Shown in pieces: positions 24,638-32,977 of a stretch of 64,000 nucleotides of DNA. The translations under genes and the position numbers were made by a program. The stretch lies in NCBI RefSeq assembly GCF_945957355.1, contig NZ_CAMFKM010000007.1, positions 186,001-250,000 of the forward strand, given 5' to 3'. The notes beneath the pieces are model-generated. The model did not search any database and was not told the origin of the DNA. It worked only from the letters and a program-made list of their open reading frames with translations. The number at the start of each line of letters is the position of its first letter. Position 1 is the stretch's first letter. The DNA is from an uncultured Reyranella sp. (GTDB lineage: Bacteria; Pseudomonadota; Alphaproteobacteria; Reyranellales; Reyranellaceae).

Positions 24638-25363
24638 ATGAAGCGACGGTCGGCGCTCCTGGGCTCAATGGCGGCGCTGGCGACGGCACCGGCGGCTCGC
24701 GCCCAGACACAAGTCGACCTGCAGCTCGTGCTGGCCGTCGACGTCTCGCGATCGATCGACGAGGTCGAGGCCGAACTCCAGCGGCGCGGCTATATCGAGG
24801 CGCTGACCAACGACCGGGTGGTCGACGCCGTCCTCTCTGGCGAGAACAGGCGTATCGCGATCTGCTACACGGAGTGGGCAGGCGCGCACTTCCAGACCGT
24901 CGTGATCGACTGGACGGTCATCGACAGCCCCGGGGCGGCCCGACGCTTTGCAGAAAAACTCGCCGAGGCGCCGCGAACCTCGCAGAGCTGGACCGCCGTC
25001 GGAGCGGCCCTCGCCCATGCCGGCCAGCGCTTCGAGAACTCGCCCTTTGCCGCCAAGCGGCGCGTCATCGACGTCTCGGGTGACGGCCGCACGAACGATG
25101 GCCCGCCCGCCGAGATCATGCGCGACAAGCTCGTGTCCCAGGGCATCGTGGTGAACGGCCTGCCGGTGATGATGAACCGCAGCAATTTCGGCCGCCCGCC
25201 CGACCTCACCCTGGACAAGTACTACGAGGAGAGCGTTATCGGGGGGCCGGGCTCGTTCCTGATCGTGGCCGACAATTTCGACCATTTCGGCCGCGCCGTG
25301 CGCACCAAGCTGGTGCGCGAGATTTCCGGCACGACGGCTAGCCCTCGTTCATCACCTGCCTGA
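24638..25363 (+). CDS. DUF1194 (von Willebrand-like) exported protein
   Basis: A 241-residue DUF1194 protein. It has a signal peptide (residues 1-22, twin-Arg KRRSALL start, cleavage after ARA). The mature part is a vWA-like domain: LVLAVDVSRSIDEVE holds an incomplete MIDAS with Asp35, Ser37 and Ser39, and RRVIDVSGDGRTNDG gives the remaining metal-site residues. Family function is unknown; the fold suggests metal-dependent protein binding in the periplasm. GGAGGTGGGC precedes the ATG. It is convergent with the ABHD18-like gene, and their 3' ends overlap by 26 bases. Confidence 0.88.
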   Translation: MKRRSALLGSMAALATAPAARAQTQVDLQLVLAVDVSRSIDEVEAELQRRGYIEALTNDRVVDAVLSGENRRIAICYTEWAGAHFQTVVIDWTVIDSPGAARRFAEKLAEAPRTSQSWTAVGAALAHAGQRFENSPFAAKRRVIDVSGDGRTNDGPPAEIMRDKLVSQGIVVNGLPVMMNRSNFGRPPDLTLDKYYEESVIGGPGSFLIVADNFDHFGRAVRTKLVREISGTTASPRSSPA

Positions 25364-26699
25364 GCCTCGCGAAGGGGCTGCTGTCGCGGATGAGCTGGAC
25401 CGGCATACCGAGATGGCCGAACCGGTAGCGAAACCGATTGTCTTCTGGCAGGCGCCAGCGTTGCGCGAGCGCCAAGCCATCGCGATAGGGCACCCAGCGA
25501 TCGGTTTCGCCCAGTGCCGAGACGATGCGCGAGGGCGGCAAGGCCGGCGTGTCCGCGGGATCGATCATGCGTGAAAGCCGCGCCAGGTTCTCGCGTGTCC
25601 AGCCCGCCTCGATCAGTGCGCGGTCGAGCCCCAGCATGCCGGCAAGCGCTCCTCCGAAGGTGACGTCCTCGACGCGGCCCGAATGGCTGATCAGCAGGGC
25701 CGCGTCGGGCCGCGCCTCGGGCGGCCAGAGATGGCAATGGCTGGCGGCCAGTTGCGCCACGAACGACGACATCGATATGCCGGCGAGCGCCACCTTGCCG
25801 GCGAACCGCGCGCGCGCCCACGCGACCAGGAGCGCCGACTCGATCGCCTGTCCGGCAATGAGATCCATGGAACTCGTCGGACTAGCCGCAAAAAATGGCT
25901 CGCCGCCATAGAAGCCCGGCATCGCCCGCAGGCCGTGATATGGCGAGACCGGCTCGATGACCCTCCATCCCATTGCCGCGAGTAGCGGCCCCGGACCGCG
26001 ATCCATCGACATCAATTCGGACTCGACGCAGAGGCCGTTTCCGAAGACCAAAGTGTCGAATGTCCCACCAACAGGTTCGACGACACGGGCATAGAGAGTT
26101 TCGCTGCCCGGGCGTCGTTGCAGTCGCGCCGATGGAGTGGCGGCCCGCAGCCAGTATTCGCGAAGGCCGTCCTTCAGGTAGCTGCGCGATGCCTCGATGC
26201 CTTCCAGGGCGAGCGGCGCCACATAGAGGGCGGAAGGATTGCCGAACACCCGGCCGAGCTCGCGCTCGACCTGTTCGGGCGGGTCGATTCGCCAGCGGGC
26301 CAGCGGTGGCCGGCTGGGAAACAGCAGCGGATAGAAGAGCGCACGGCTCGCCAGGTGGGCGGTCGCAGCGGTACGTCTTTCGCGGTCTAGCCGTTCAGGA
26401 TCACCTTCGGCCGCCGGCTCGAAGATGGCGACTTCCCATTCCGTCCGCGTCTCCTCCGCGCGGGCTCGCGCCCGTCCATGACGGGTCAGCAGACGCTGCA
26501 GGCGGACCTCCGACCAGAAGCCCGGCAGGGCCATGCCGATCTCTTCGCGAAATCGAGCGACATCCAGCCCGGCGAGATTGGCCGCCGCCCATAATCGCGA
26601 GAGCGGCAAATACCATCGCCTCAGGCCGTACAGCCCGACCGGATCGACCCACGGCCGCGCCAGCAAGGCTCCAACCGGCGAATCGAACAGAACATTCAT
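25338..26699 (-). CDS. ABHD18-like alpha/beta hydrolase
   Basis: A 453-residue protein matching the ABHD18 (C4orf29) family: LLFPSRPPLARWR followed by a hydrolase core. The nucleophile elbow is LAGISMSSFVAQ, the acid is in LGETDRWVPY and the His in RFGHLGMP. The N-terminal 200 residues are helical and Arg-rich with no signal peptide. I start at the ATG at 26699; the frame is open further upstream into the aldolase promoter. The function of prokaryotic members is not established. It diverges from the class II aldolase gene across a 97-base gap. Confidence 0.8.
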   Translation of the reverse strand: MNVLFDSPVGALLARPWVDPVGLYGLRRWYLPLSRLWAAANLAGLDVARFREEIGMALPGFWSEVRLQRLLTRHGRARARAEETRTEWEVAIFEPAAEGDPERLDRERRTAATAHLASRALFYPLLFPSRPPLARWRIDPPEQVERELGRVFGNPSALYVAPLALEGIEASRSYLKDGLREYWLRAATPSARLQRRPGSETLYARVVEPVGGTFDTLVFGNGLCVESELMSMDRGPGPLLAAMGWRVIEPVSPYHGLRAMPGFYGGEPFFAASPTSSMDLIAGQAIESALLVAWARARFAGKVALAGISMSSFVAQLAASHCHLWPPEARPDAALLISHSGRVEDVTFGGALAGMLGLDRALIEAGWTRENLARLSRMIDPADTPALPPSRIVSALGETDRWVPYRDGLALAQRWRLPEDNRFRYRFGHLGMPVQLIRDSSPFARLRQVMNEG

Positions 26700-26796
26700 C
26701 GGGACGGCTCCTGACGTCGGCGATTTCGCTTGGCCACATATGCGCTTGGCAGCATCATCGCCCGCGGCGGAGCCTTTCTTCAACGGAGCCCTTTCA

Positions 26797-27552
26797 ATGC
26801 TTGCCAACGACCCGGTCACCCAGGCACGGATCGACCTGACCACCGCCCTGCGCGCCGCCGCGCGGCACGGCCTGAACGAGGGCGTCTGCAACCACTTCAG
26901 CATGGCGGTGCCCGGCCGCGAGGATCTCTTCCTGGTCAACCCGCAGGGCCTGCACTGGTCGGAGATCACGCCGTCCGACATCGTCATGGCCGACGGCGAC
27001 GGCACCATCATCGAGGGCAAGTATCCGGTCGAGCCGACCGCCTTCTACATCCATGCCCGCATCCATGCCGGCAACCCGCGCGCCAAGGTCGTGCTGCACA
27101 CCCACATGCCCTATGCGACGGCCCTGACCTCGATCCGCGACGGTCGCATCGAGATGTGCACCCAGAACGCCTTCCGCTACTGGGGCCGCATCGCCTACGA
27201 CGAGGCCTATGGTGGCGTCGCCCTGTCCAACGACGAGGGCGAACGCATGTGCCGGGCGATGGGCGACAAGGACATCCTGTTCCTGCGGAACCACGGCGTC
27301 ATCGTCTCGGGTCCGACCGTTGCCCAAGCCTACGACGACCTTTATTACCTCGAACGTGCGGCGATGGTGCAGGTGCTGGCCATGCAGACCGGCCGGGAAC
27401 TGCACAATATCGACGAGGCGATGGCCGAACACACGGCCAGGCAGATCGCAGGCGAGGCGCAGCAGGCCTTCCTGCATTTCGAATCGCTGAAGCGCATGCT
27501 CGACCGGGACGAGGCCGGCTGGAGCAGGCTGACGGCGGTCGAGGGACGTTGA
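26797..27552 (+). CDS. Class II aldolase/adducin family protein
   Basis: A 251-residue zinc-dependent class II aldolase/adducin-domain enzyme. Metal-binding HTHMPYATAL and the C-terminal RNHGVIVSG supply the three His ligands, and LVNPQGLHWSEITPSDIV matches the phosphate/oxyanion site. Members cleave sugar phosphates (fuculose- or ribulose-type) or act as decarboxylases. The substrate cannot be told here. It is followed 12 bases later by an unknown exported protein with the strong ribosome-binding site GAGGGG. Confidence 0.9.
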   Translation: MLANDPVTQARIDLTTALRAAARHGLNEGVCNHFSMAVPGREDLFLVNPQGLHWSEITPSDIVMADGDGTIIEGKYPVEPTAFYIHARIHAGNPRAKVVLHTHMPYATALTSIRDGRIEMCTQNAFRYWGRIAYDEAYGGVALSNDEGERMCRAMGDKDILFLRNHGVIVSGPTVAQAYDDLYYLERAAMVQVLAMQTGRELHNIDEAMAEHTARQIAGEAQQAFLHFESLKRMLDRDEAGWSRLTAVEGR

Positions 27553-27564
27553 GGGGAAAGACGA

Positions 27565-28164
27565 ATGCGTATCGCCGCCATCTTTGTCGCGTTGTCGGCG
27601 CTCTGCGCCGCGGCCCCTGCCTCCGCCCAGGGATACGGGCTGGGCGGCAGCTCCGGGCCGAAGATCGGCGACCTGGAGATCAAGGCCTACCAGAAGATCC
27701 CGAAGGCCAAGATCGCGGTCCAACTCACCTCGGATACCCATCTTGCCCGCGAGCTGCGCCGCCAGGTGATGGTCCGCCTCACCCAGCGCGGCAACCAGGT
27801 CGGCTTCAGCGGCGGCAACATCATGCGCATGGATGTGAGCTATTTCGACCTGTCCGGCGGCGGCCTGGACCGAGACATACCGTTGATCCAGAGCCAGGAT
27901 TACGAGACCGGCGCCAATCCGCGCCTCGCGCTGCCCGCCAATCCGATCGGGCGGCGCGACACGATCCCGCCTGCGCCCTCCGGCTCGACGTTGCGCGTCT
28001 CGCTCACGCTCTACGAATCGAACAGCGGCAAGGTGCTGTGGACGGCGACGGGTTCCTGCAGCGTGCGATCGAGTGCGGCGATGCAGGCCGGCCTGTCGAT
28101 CGTGAACCACATCTTCGATGGCGCCGACGCCAACCGCGTCGCCGACGCCGGCTGTCCGATCTGA
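27565..28164 (+). CDS. Exported protein of unknown function
   Basis: I do not recognise this 199-residue protein. It has a signal peptide (residues 1-22, ending ASAQG) and a mature domain of mixed strands containing KAKIAVQLTSDTHLARELRRQVM and an S-x-S-rich C-terminal region with two cysteines that could pair. The second half (LRVSLTLYESNSGKVLWTATG) resembles the beta-sandwich of DUF4136-type lipoproteins, but there is no lipobox. It is likely a periplasmic protein, and the tight spacing after the aldolase suggests cotranscription. Confidence 0.7.
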   Translation: MRIAAIFVALSALCAAAPASAQGYGLGGSSGPKIGDLEIKAYQKIPKAKIAVQLTSDTHLARELRRQVMVRLTQRGNQVGFSGGNIMRMDVSYFDLSGGGLDRDIPLIQSQDYETGANPRLALPANPIGRRDTIPPAPSGSTLRVSLTLYESNSGKVLWTATGSCSVRSSAAMQAGLSIVNHIFDGADANRVADAGCPI

Positions 28165-28195
28165 CCTTTCGAAAACACAGAACAGAGGAAACGCA

Positions 28196-28744
28196 ATGCC
28201 GCGTCTGGCGCCGCTCGACCTGAACAAACTCGACTCCGAACAGAAGAAGGTTGCCGACGCGATCCTCTCGGGTCCCCGTGGCGGCCTGCGCGGCCCCTTC
28301 GAGCCGTGGCTGCGCAGCCCGGTGCTGGCCGACCGCGCCCAGAAGCTCGGCGAATACTGCCGCTTCAACAATTCGCTGCCGCGCGACCTCTCGGAACTCG
28401 CGATCTGCCTGGTGGGCCGGCATTTCAAGGCGCAGTTCGAGTTCTACGCCCATGCACGCCTCGCCAAGGAAGCCGGCCTCGCTGAAGACATCATCGAGGC
28501 GGTCCGCCTGCGCGCCACACCGCCCTTCAAGCGCGACGTCGAGAAGATCATCTACGATTTCGTTACGGAGTATCTCGAGACCAACAGGGTCGCGCCGACC
28601 AACTACAAGCGCGCCCTCGACGCGTTCGGCGAGAAAGGCGTCGTCGATCTCGTCGGCGTCTGCGGCTACTACATGCTGGTGTCGATGACGCTCAACGTCT
28701 TCGAAGTGCCGCTGCCGCCGGGCGAGCCCGACCCGCTGCCGTAG
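28196..28744 (+). CDS. Carboxymuconolactone decarboxylase family protein
   Basis: A 182-residue all-helical CMD (AhpD-like fold) protein. The core is SELAICLVGRHFKAQFEFYAHARLAKEAGL, read across residues 63-92. The CXXC redox pair found in AhpD is absent, so it is not a peroxidase partner of that kind. Such proteins are decarboxylases or of unknown activity. GAGGAAACGCA precedes the ATG. It is in the plus-strand run with the aldolase and the LysE exporter (6-base gap to the latter). Confidence 0.88.
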   Translation: MPRLAPLDLNKLDSEQKKVADAILSGPRGGLRGPFEPWLRSPVLADRAQKLGEYCRFNNSLPRDLSELAICLVGRHFKAQFEFYAHARLAKEAGLAEDIIEAVRLRATPPFKRDVEKIIYDFVTEYLETNRVAPTNYKRALDAFGEKGVVDLVGVCGYYMLVSMTLNVFEVPLPPGEPDPLP

Positions 28745-28750
28745 CCGGCG

Positions 28751-29386
28751 ATGGATTTCGCGACCCTCGCGCTCTTCTTCGTGACGGCCCTGGCGATCGC
28801 GATCTCGCCAGGCCCTGGCATCCTCTATGTCGCGGCGCGCACGCTGGCCGGTGGCCGCGCCGAGGGCCTGGCCTCCAGCTTCGGTACCGGGCTGGGCGGA
28901 CTGGTCCATGTCGCTGCCGGAGCCGTCGGCGTATCGGCCCTTGTTATGGCGAGCGCCGAGGCTTTCACGATCCTGAAGCTTGCCGGCGCGCTCTATCTCG
29001 TGTGGATCGGGACCAAGACGATCCGCGAGGCACGACTGCCTTTCCAGACCAAGGTCTTGACGACGGGTGCGGCCCGGGCGTTCCGCGAGGGTATCCTCGT
29101 CGAAGCCCTCAATCCCAAGACCGCCGCCTTCTTCCTCGCTTTCCTGCCGCAGTTCGTCGATCCGTCAGCGGGTCCCGTGTGGCTGCAGTTCCTGGTACTG
29201 GGCCTGATCTCGGTGGGGCTGAATACCGCCGTCGATGTCGTGGTGGCGCTGCTGGCCTCGCGCGCCCGGTCGATCGCGATGGGCCGACCCACGATGCTGC
29301 GCCGCCTTCGCACCGTCGCGGGCGGTCTCATCGCAGCCCTCGGCCTCGCACTCCTTGTCGCGCGGCGGCCGGCGACTCTCGGGTAG
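28751..29386 (+). CDS. LysE/RhtB family exporter
   Basis: A 211-residue inner-membrane protein with about six hydrophobic helices. The family opening FFVTALAIAISPGPGILYVAART and the middle ALNPKTAAFFLAFLPQFV are diagnostic. Members export amino acids or homoserine lactones; the specific substrate is not evident. It starts six bases after the CMD gene. A hairpin and a short repeat lie beyond its 3' end. Confidence 0.92.
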   Translation: MDFATLALFFVTALAIAISPGPGILYVAARTLAGGRAEGLASSFGTGLGGLVHVAAGAVGVSALVMASAEAFTILKLAGALYLVWIGTKTIREARLPFQTKVLTTGAARAFREGILVEALNPKTAAFFLAFLPQFVDPSAGPVWLQFLVLGLISVGLNTAVDVVVALLASRARSIAMGRPTMLRRLRTVAGGLIAALGLALLVARRPATLG

Positions 29387-29389
29387 CGA

Positions 29390-29431
29390 AGATCCCTCGC
29401 AAAGGCTCGGGATGACGCGCACGGCGCGTCA
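29390..29431. repeat. Dispersed-repeat remnant with hairpin between convergent genes
   Basis: The 42-base gap region contains CGATCCCTCGC...CGGGATGACGCG, the vocabulary of alphaproteobacterial dispersed palindromes. TGACGCGC (29413-29420) and GCGCGTCA (29424-29431) make a perfect 8-bp stem with an ACG loop. It can serve as a bidirectional end for the LysE and cyclase transcripts. Confidence 0.6.
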
Positions 29432-30205
29432 CTCCTCGAAGATTGCGACGGCGCGCGTCCAGCCGGCGGAGGCGCCGCGGATCTTGTGCGGAAAACAGGC
29501 GATGGTGAAGCCGTCGCCTGGCAGCGATTCGAGATTGTGCAGCTTCTCGAGGTGGCAGTAGCCGATGTCGCGGCCGGCCTTGTGGCCCTCCCAGATGATC
29601 GACGGATCGTGGTCCTTCGCCCATTTCTGGGCGGTGAAGTAGAACGGCGCGTCCCAGCTCCACGCATCGGTGCCGGTCAGGCGCACGCCCTTCTCCAGCA
29701 GGTAGATCGTGGCGTCGTAGCCCATACCGCAGCCGGCATTGACGTAATCGTCGTTGCCGTAGCGCGAGCCCGCGCGCGTGTTCACCACGACGATCTCCAA
29801 GGGCTTCAGCTCATGGCCGATCCGCTTTAGTTCCGCCTCTACCTCGGCCGCGGTGATGACATGGCCGTCGGGCTTGTCGCGGAAGTCGAGCTTCACGCCG
29901 GGCTGGAAGCACCATTCGAGCGGCACTTCGTCGATGGTGATGGCGCGCTCGCCCTTGTTCATCGTCGGATGGAAATGATACGGCGCGTCAAGATGCGTGC
30001 CGTTGTGCGTCGAGAGACTGACGTTTTCGACCGCCCAGCCGGCGCCGTCCGGCAGGTCTTCCTTCTTCAAGCCGGGAAAGAAGCTGGCGATCTGGCCGGC
30101 TGTGTCGGCATGCCTGTGATACTGGATCTTCGGCCCGAACGGCGGCGGATCGGAGATCACGTCGTTCTCGAGGTAGATCGAAAGGTCGACGAAGCGACGG
30201 GGCAT
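29429..30205 (-). CDS. Cyclase family protein (kynurenine formamidase-like)
   Basis: A 258-residue metal-dependent hydrolase of the cyclase family. The diagnostic HNGTHLDAPYHFHP segment near residue 70 supplies His and Asp ligands, and a second block, VVVNTRAGSRYG, follows. The family includes N-formylkynurenine formamidase (KynB) and other amide or lactone hydrolases. The acid-rich N-terminus and long C-terminus do not resolve the substrate. AGAGGACACAAC precedes the chosen ATG. It sits downstream of an SGNH hydrolase on the same strand with 14 bases between them. Confidence 0.87.
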   Translation of the reverse strand: MPRRFVDLSIYLENDVISDPPPFGPKIQYHRHADTAGQIASFFPGLKKEDLPDGAGWAVENVSLSTHNGTHLDAPYHFHPTMNKGERAITIDEVPLEWCFQPGVKLDFRDKPDGHVITAAEVEAELKRIGHELKPLEIVVVNTRAGSRYGNDDYVNAGCGMGYDATIYLLEKGVRLTGTDAWSWDAPFYFTAQKWAKDHDPSIIWEGHKAGRDIGYCHLEKLHNLESLPGDGFTIACFPHKIRGASAGWTRAVAIFEE

Positions 30206-30219
30206 GTTGTGTCCTCTTC

Positions 30220-30960
30220 TCAGGGACCGGTCAGCGCATCCAGGATCGAGCGGGTCAGCAGCTTGCCGATGCACTTCTGGCCGAAATCGTTGAGATGCAG
30301 ACCGTCGAGTTGCACGAACTGGGCGTAGGGCATGCCGTCATCGTACCAGCCGCGCATGATGTCGTAGCGGCGGAACAGGCCCGCGGAATAGTCCCTGGCC
30401 GCCCCGGCCATGACCTTCTCATAGGCTTCCTTGTCGGCCACGGCGACGACGGCCGGCACGTATTGCAGGTTCATCAGGATGAAGTCGGCCCCGAGCGATG
30501 TGCCGAGCTTCAACCCGCCGCGCAGCGTCTTGTCGAACTTGTCGAGCGGCATGTGGCGGATGGCGGCGTTGGTGCCGGTCTGCCAGATCACCAGGGAGGG
30601 CGGGTTGTCCTCCATCTCGGAGCGCATGCGGGCCGCCATCTCCTCCACGTCCTGGCCGCCGATGCCGCGGTTGATCACCTCGATATCGATGCCGGGCAGG
30701 GCCTTCTCGAGACCGATGCGCAGCTGCGTGGGATAGGCGAAGGCCGGATTGGAGACGCCGTAGCCCGCGGTCGTCGACGATCCCAGCGCAATGATGCGCA
30801 GGAGCTTGCGCTCGGCGATCGCCTTGCGTGAGATCGGGAGCGTCGTTCCCAGCGCAAGCACCTCCGGCTTCGCGCGGCACAGGGTCATCGACTTGGCGTG
30901 GGCGGCTCCACCCATCGCCAGGGCGAGCGCGGCGACCAGCAGGGCGATCGTCCGCTTCAC
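30220..30960 (-). CDS. SGNH/GDSL-family hydrolase, exported
   Basis: A 246-residue hydrolase with a GTG start overlapping the OpgC stop (GTGA). A signal peptide covers residues 1-22. SGNH blocks are present: ALGSSTTAG (Ser62 nucleophile, with Ser instead of Asp in the GDS position), GIGG for the oxyanion Gly, GTNAA for the Asn, and DGLHLND for the Asp-His pair. It probably deacylates a periplasmic glycan or ester. Coupling to OpgC suggests that it works on substituents of osmoregulated periplasmic glucans or on related acyl groups. Confidence 0.85.
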   Translation of the reverse strand: MKRTIALLVAALALAMGGAAHAKSMTLCRAKPEVLALGTTLPISRKAIAERKLLRIIALGSSTTAGYGVSNPAFAYPTQLRIGLEKALPGIDIEVINRGIGGQDVEEMAARMRSEMEDNPPSLVIWQTGTNAAIRHMPLDKFDKTLRGGLKLGTSLGADFILMNLQYVPAVVAVADKEAYEKVMAGAARDYSAGLFRRYDIMRGWYDDGMPYAQFVQLDGLHLNDFGQKCIGKLLTRSILDALTGP

Positions 30961-32102
30961 CGGGGGACTTCCGTCACCACCGGCACCCGAGCGGCCGCGC
31001 GCGCATTCCCGCGCTTGAACCAGGCCGCGATGTAGGCGGCCACACACATGATGGCGATGCCCAGGATGCTCACGACAATCTGCGACAAGATCGAATCTTC
31101 ATAGTGACTGACGATGACCTGGCCGCTGAGCGCCAGGAAGGTCCCGATGCAGAATATAAGCAATGAAGCTTCACCGCATCTGCGAAGTGGCTCCCAGATC
31201 GGCCATTTCAGGGCGGGGGCATCGATCGGCACGGCGATCCGGACCAGCCACGCGATCGCCAGGAAATGCAGGAATCGCAGGATGTCGATGTTGGTCTTGT
31301 CGATCGGATAGATGATCCGCGCCACCCAGACCGGGACCAGCCTTTCCAGCGGATTGTACTGCCAGGACAGGGCGATGAACGCGGCGAACAGGAGAAAGGC
31401 GACGGCCAGGGTGGTCAGCGGCGTGCGAAACCGGTCCAGCCAGGACAGTCCGGAGCCGAACACGGCGCAGGCCGCCCCAACGTGGAAGACGACCTGCCAG
31501 GCCATGGGATTGAAGTACCAGACCTTTTCGTCGGGGTAGGCTGGCAGTTTCCAGTCGAAGCGGCAGGTCGCGGCATAGAGGACGAGAGAGGCCGCGATCA
31601 CGGCCCAAGGCCAGCGCACCACCACCGGCAGGACCAGCGGAAAGACAGCCAGCAGCACGATGTAGAGCGGCAGCACGTCCAGATTGACCGGCCGGAACTT
31701 GAGCAGTGCCGCCTCGAGGATGGCGCGATAGGGGTTCTGGCCGAGGCCCAGCAGCTCCATCTCCTCGATCAGGGCCGGCGTGTCGCGCGCGATCGAGACC
31801 CAGGCAATCTGCGCGGAGAAGGCCACGAACAGCAGGATGTGAGCGACGTAGAGCTGCCAGACGCGGCGATAGATGCGCGCGGCGGTGCGGGGCCATCCTT
31901 CCTGGTCCAGCATCCGGCCATAGGCGATTACGGCCGTGTATCCCGAAATGAAGACGAAAATCTCGGTCGCGTCGCTGAAGCCGTAGTTACGAACCGTCAG
32001 CCAGCTCACGATGTTGGTCGGAATGTGGTCGAGGAAGATGAACCACAAAGCGAGCCCGCGGAACAGGTCGAGACGGATGTCGCGAACGGAGGCGGCGGCC
32101 AT
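30957..32102 (-). CDS. opgC: OpgC family succinyl/acyltransferase
   Basis: A 381-residue polytopic inner-membrane protein with about ten helices. RDIRLDLFRGLALWFIFLDHIP is the OpgC opening, and SDATEIFVFISGYTAV follows. OpgC adds succinyl groups to osmoregulated periplasmic glucans. Glucan synthesis genes (opgGH) are not in the window. The 3' end overlaps the SGNH gene by four bases, indicating translational coupling. It is divergent from an alpha/beta hydrolase with 56 bases between the starts. Confidence 0.93.
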   Translation of the reverse strand: MAAASVRDIRLDLFRGLALWFIFLDHIPTNIVSWLTVRNYGFSDATEIFVFISGYTAVIAYGRMLDQEGWPRTAARIYRRVWQLYVAHILLFVAFSAQIAWVSIARDTPALIEEMELLGLGQNPYRAILEAALLKFRPVNLDVLPLYIVLLAVFPLVLPVVVRWPWAVIAASLVLYAATCRFDWKLPAYPDEKVWYFNPMAWQVVFHVGAACAVFGSGLSWLDRFRTPLTTLAVAFLLFAAFIALSWQYNPLERLVPVWVARIIYPIDKTNIDILRFLHFLAIAWLVRIAVPIDAPALKWPIWEPLRRCGEASLLIFCIGTFLALSGQVIVSHYEDSILSQIVVSILGIAIMCVAAYIAAWFKRGNARAAARVPVVTEVPR

Positions 32103-32158
32103 GCCTATTGGTACCGCACCCGAATCGTCTGCGCTACGCTGAGCGATGGAGGAAGGAA

Positions 32159-32875
32159 ATGACCAAGACCCCCCTGCTGCTCGTCCCCGGCGTGCTGTGC
32201 TCGCCCCGCTTGTTCTCGGCCCAAGTCGCCGCCCTCGCGGACCAGGCCGACATCGTCGTGCCCGACTGGCGCAAGGCGCCGCTGTCCATCTGGGACAGCT
32301 GGGAGACCGCCGCGCGCTGGGTCGTCGACCAGATGCCGGCGGAAAAGTTCGCGCTGGCCGGCCTCTCGCTGGGCGGCATGCTCGCTGTCGAGATCATGCA
32401 ATTCGCCGCCGATCGCGTGACGAAGCTCGCGCTGCTCGACACCGGCATGAGGAGCCAGAGCGAGGCCGAACGAGCGATCCGGCGCGCCCGCATCCGGCTC
32501 GCCGCAGAGGGGCATTTCGAGCTGGTGCTCGGCATGCAGATGACACGCTTCATCCCGGCCTATCGCCTGCCCGACAAGCCGCTGGTCGACGAGGTGATGA
32601 CGATGTGCGGCGAGATCGGCGTCGAGATCTACAAGCGGCAGGAGGAGCTGGCCGCCATCCGCACCGACCGGCGCCCCGACCTGCCTCGCATCAGGTGCCC
32701 GACCATCGTCGTCTGCGGTCGAGACGATGCGGCGACGCCCCTGTTCCTGTCGGAAGAAATCGCGAAGGCGATCCCGGCGGCCGCGCTGGTGGTCGTCGAC
32801 CAATGCGGCCATCTCGTCACAATGGAGAAGCCCGAGGAGACCAACCTGATCCTGAAGACCTGGTTGGACAGGTGA
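32159..32875 (+). CDS. Alpha/beta hydrolase
   Basis: A 238-residue hydrolase. LLLVPGVLCSPRLF holds the oxyanion segment, GLSLGGMLA the nucleophile elbow near residue 75, VCGRDDAATP the acid, and QCGHLVTMEKP the catalytic His. The VPG opening instead of HG is typical of the MenH/BioH-like small esterases. The substrate is unknown. AGGAAGGAA precedes the ATG. It lies divergent from opgC, and its 3' end is followed by a dispersed inverted repeat. Confidence 0.9.
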   Translation: MTKTPLLLVPGVLCSPRLFSAQVAALADQADIVVPDWRKAPLSIWDSWETAARWVVDQMPAEKFALAGLSLGGMLAVEIMQFAADRVTKLALLDTGMRSQSEAERAIRRARIRLAAEGHFELVLGMQMTRFIPAYRLPDKPLVDEVMTMCGEIGVEIYKRQEELAAIRTDRRPDLPRIRCPTIVVCGRDDAATPLFLSEEIAKAIPAAALVVVDQCGHLVTMEKPEETNLILKTWLDR

Positions 32876-32880
32876 GCCCT

Positions 32881-32969
32881 CGTCATCCTGAGCCGAAGGC
32901 GAAGGATCTCACGCTAGCCAAGGAGTCGTCTCGTCGGTCCGCAAGGTCCTTCGCTGTGCTCAGGACGAC
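32881..32969. repeat. Imperfect inverted repeat between convergent genes
   Basis: GTCATCCTGAGC...GAAGGATCT on the left pairs with AGGTCCTTCG...GCTCAGGACGAC on the right, separated by about 35 bases. It shares the CATCCTGAG core with the element at 16137 and probably belongs to the same class of dispersed palindromes. It may be a bidirectional terminator. Confidence 0.7.
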
Positions 32970-32977
32970 AGAAGACT

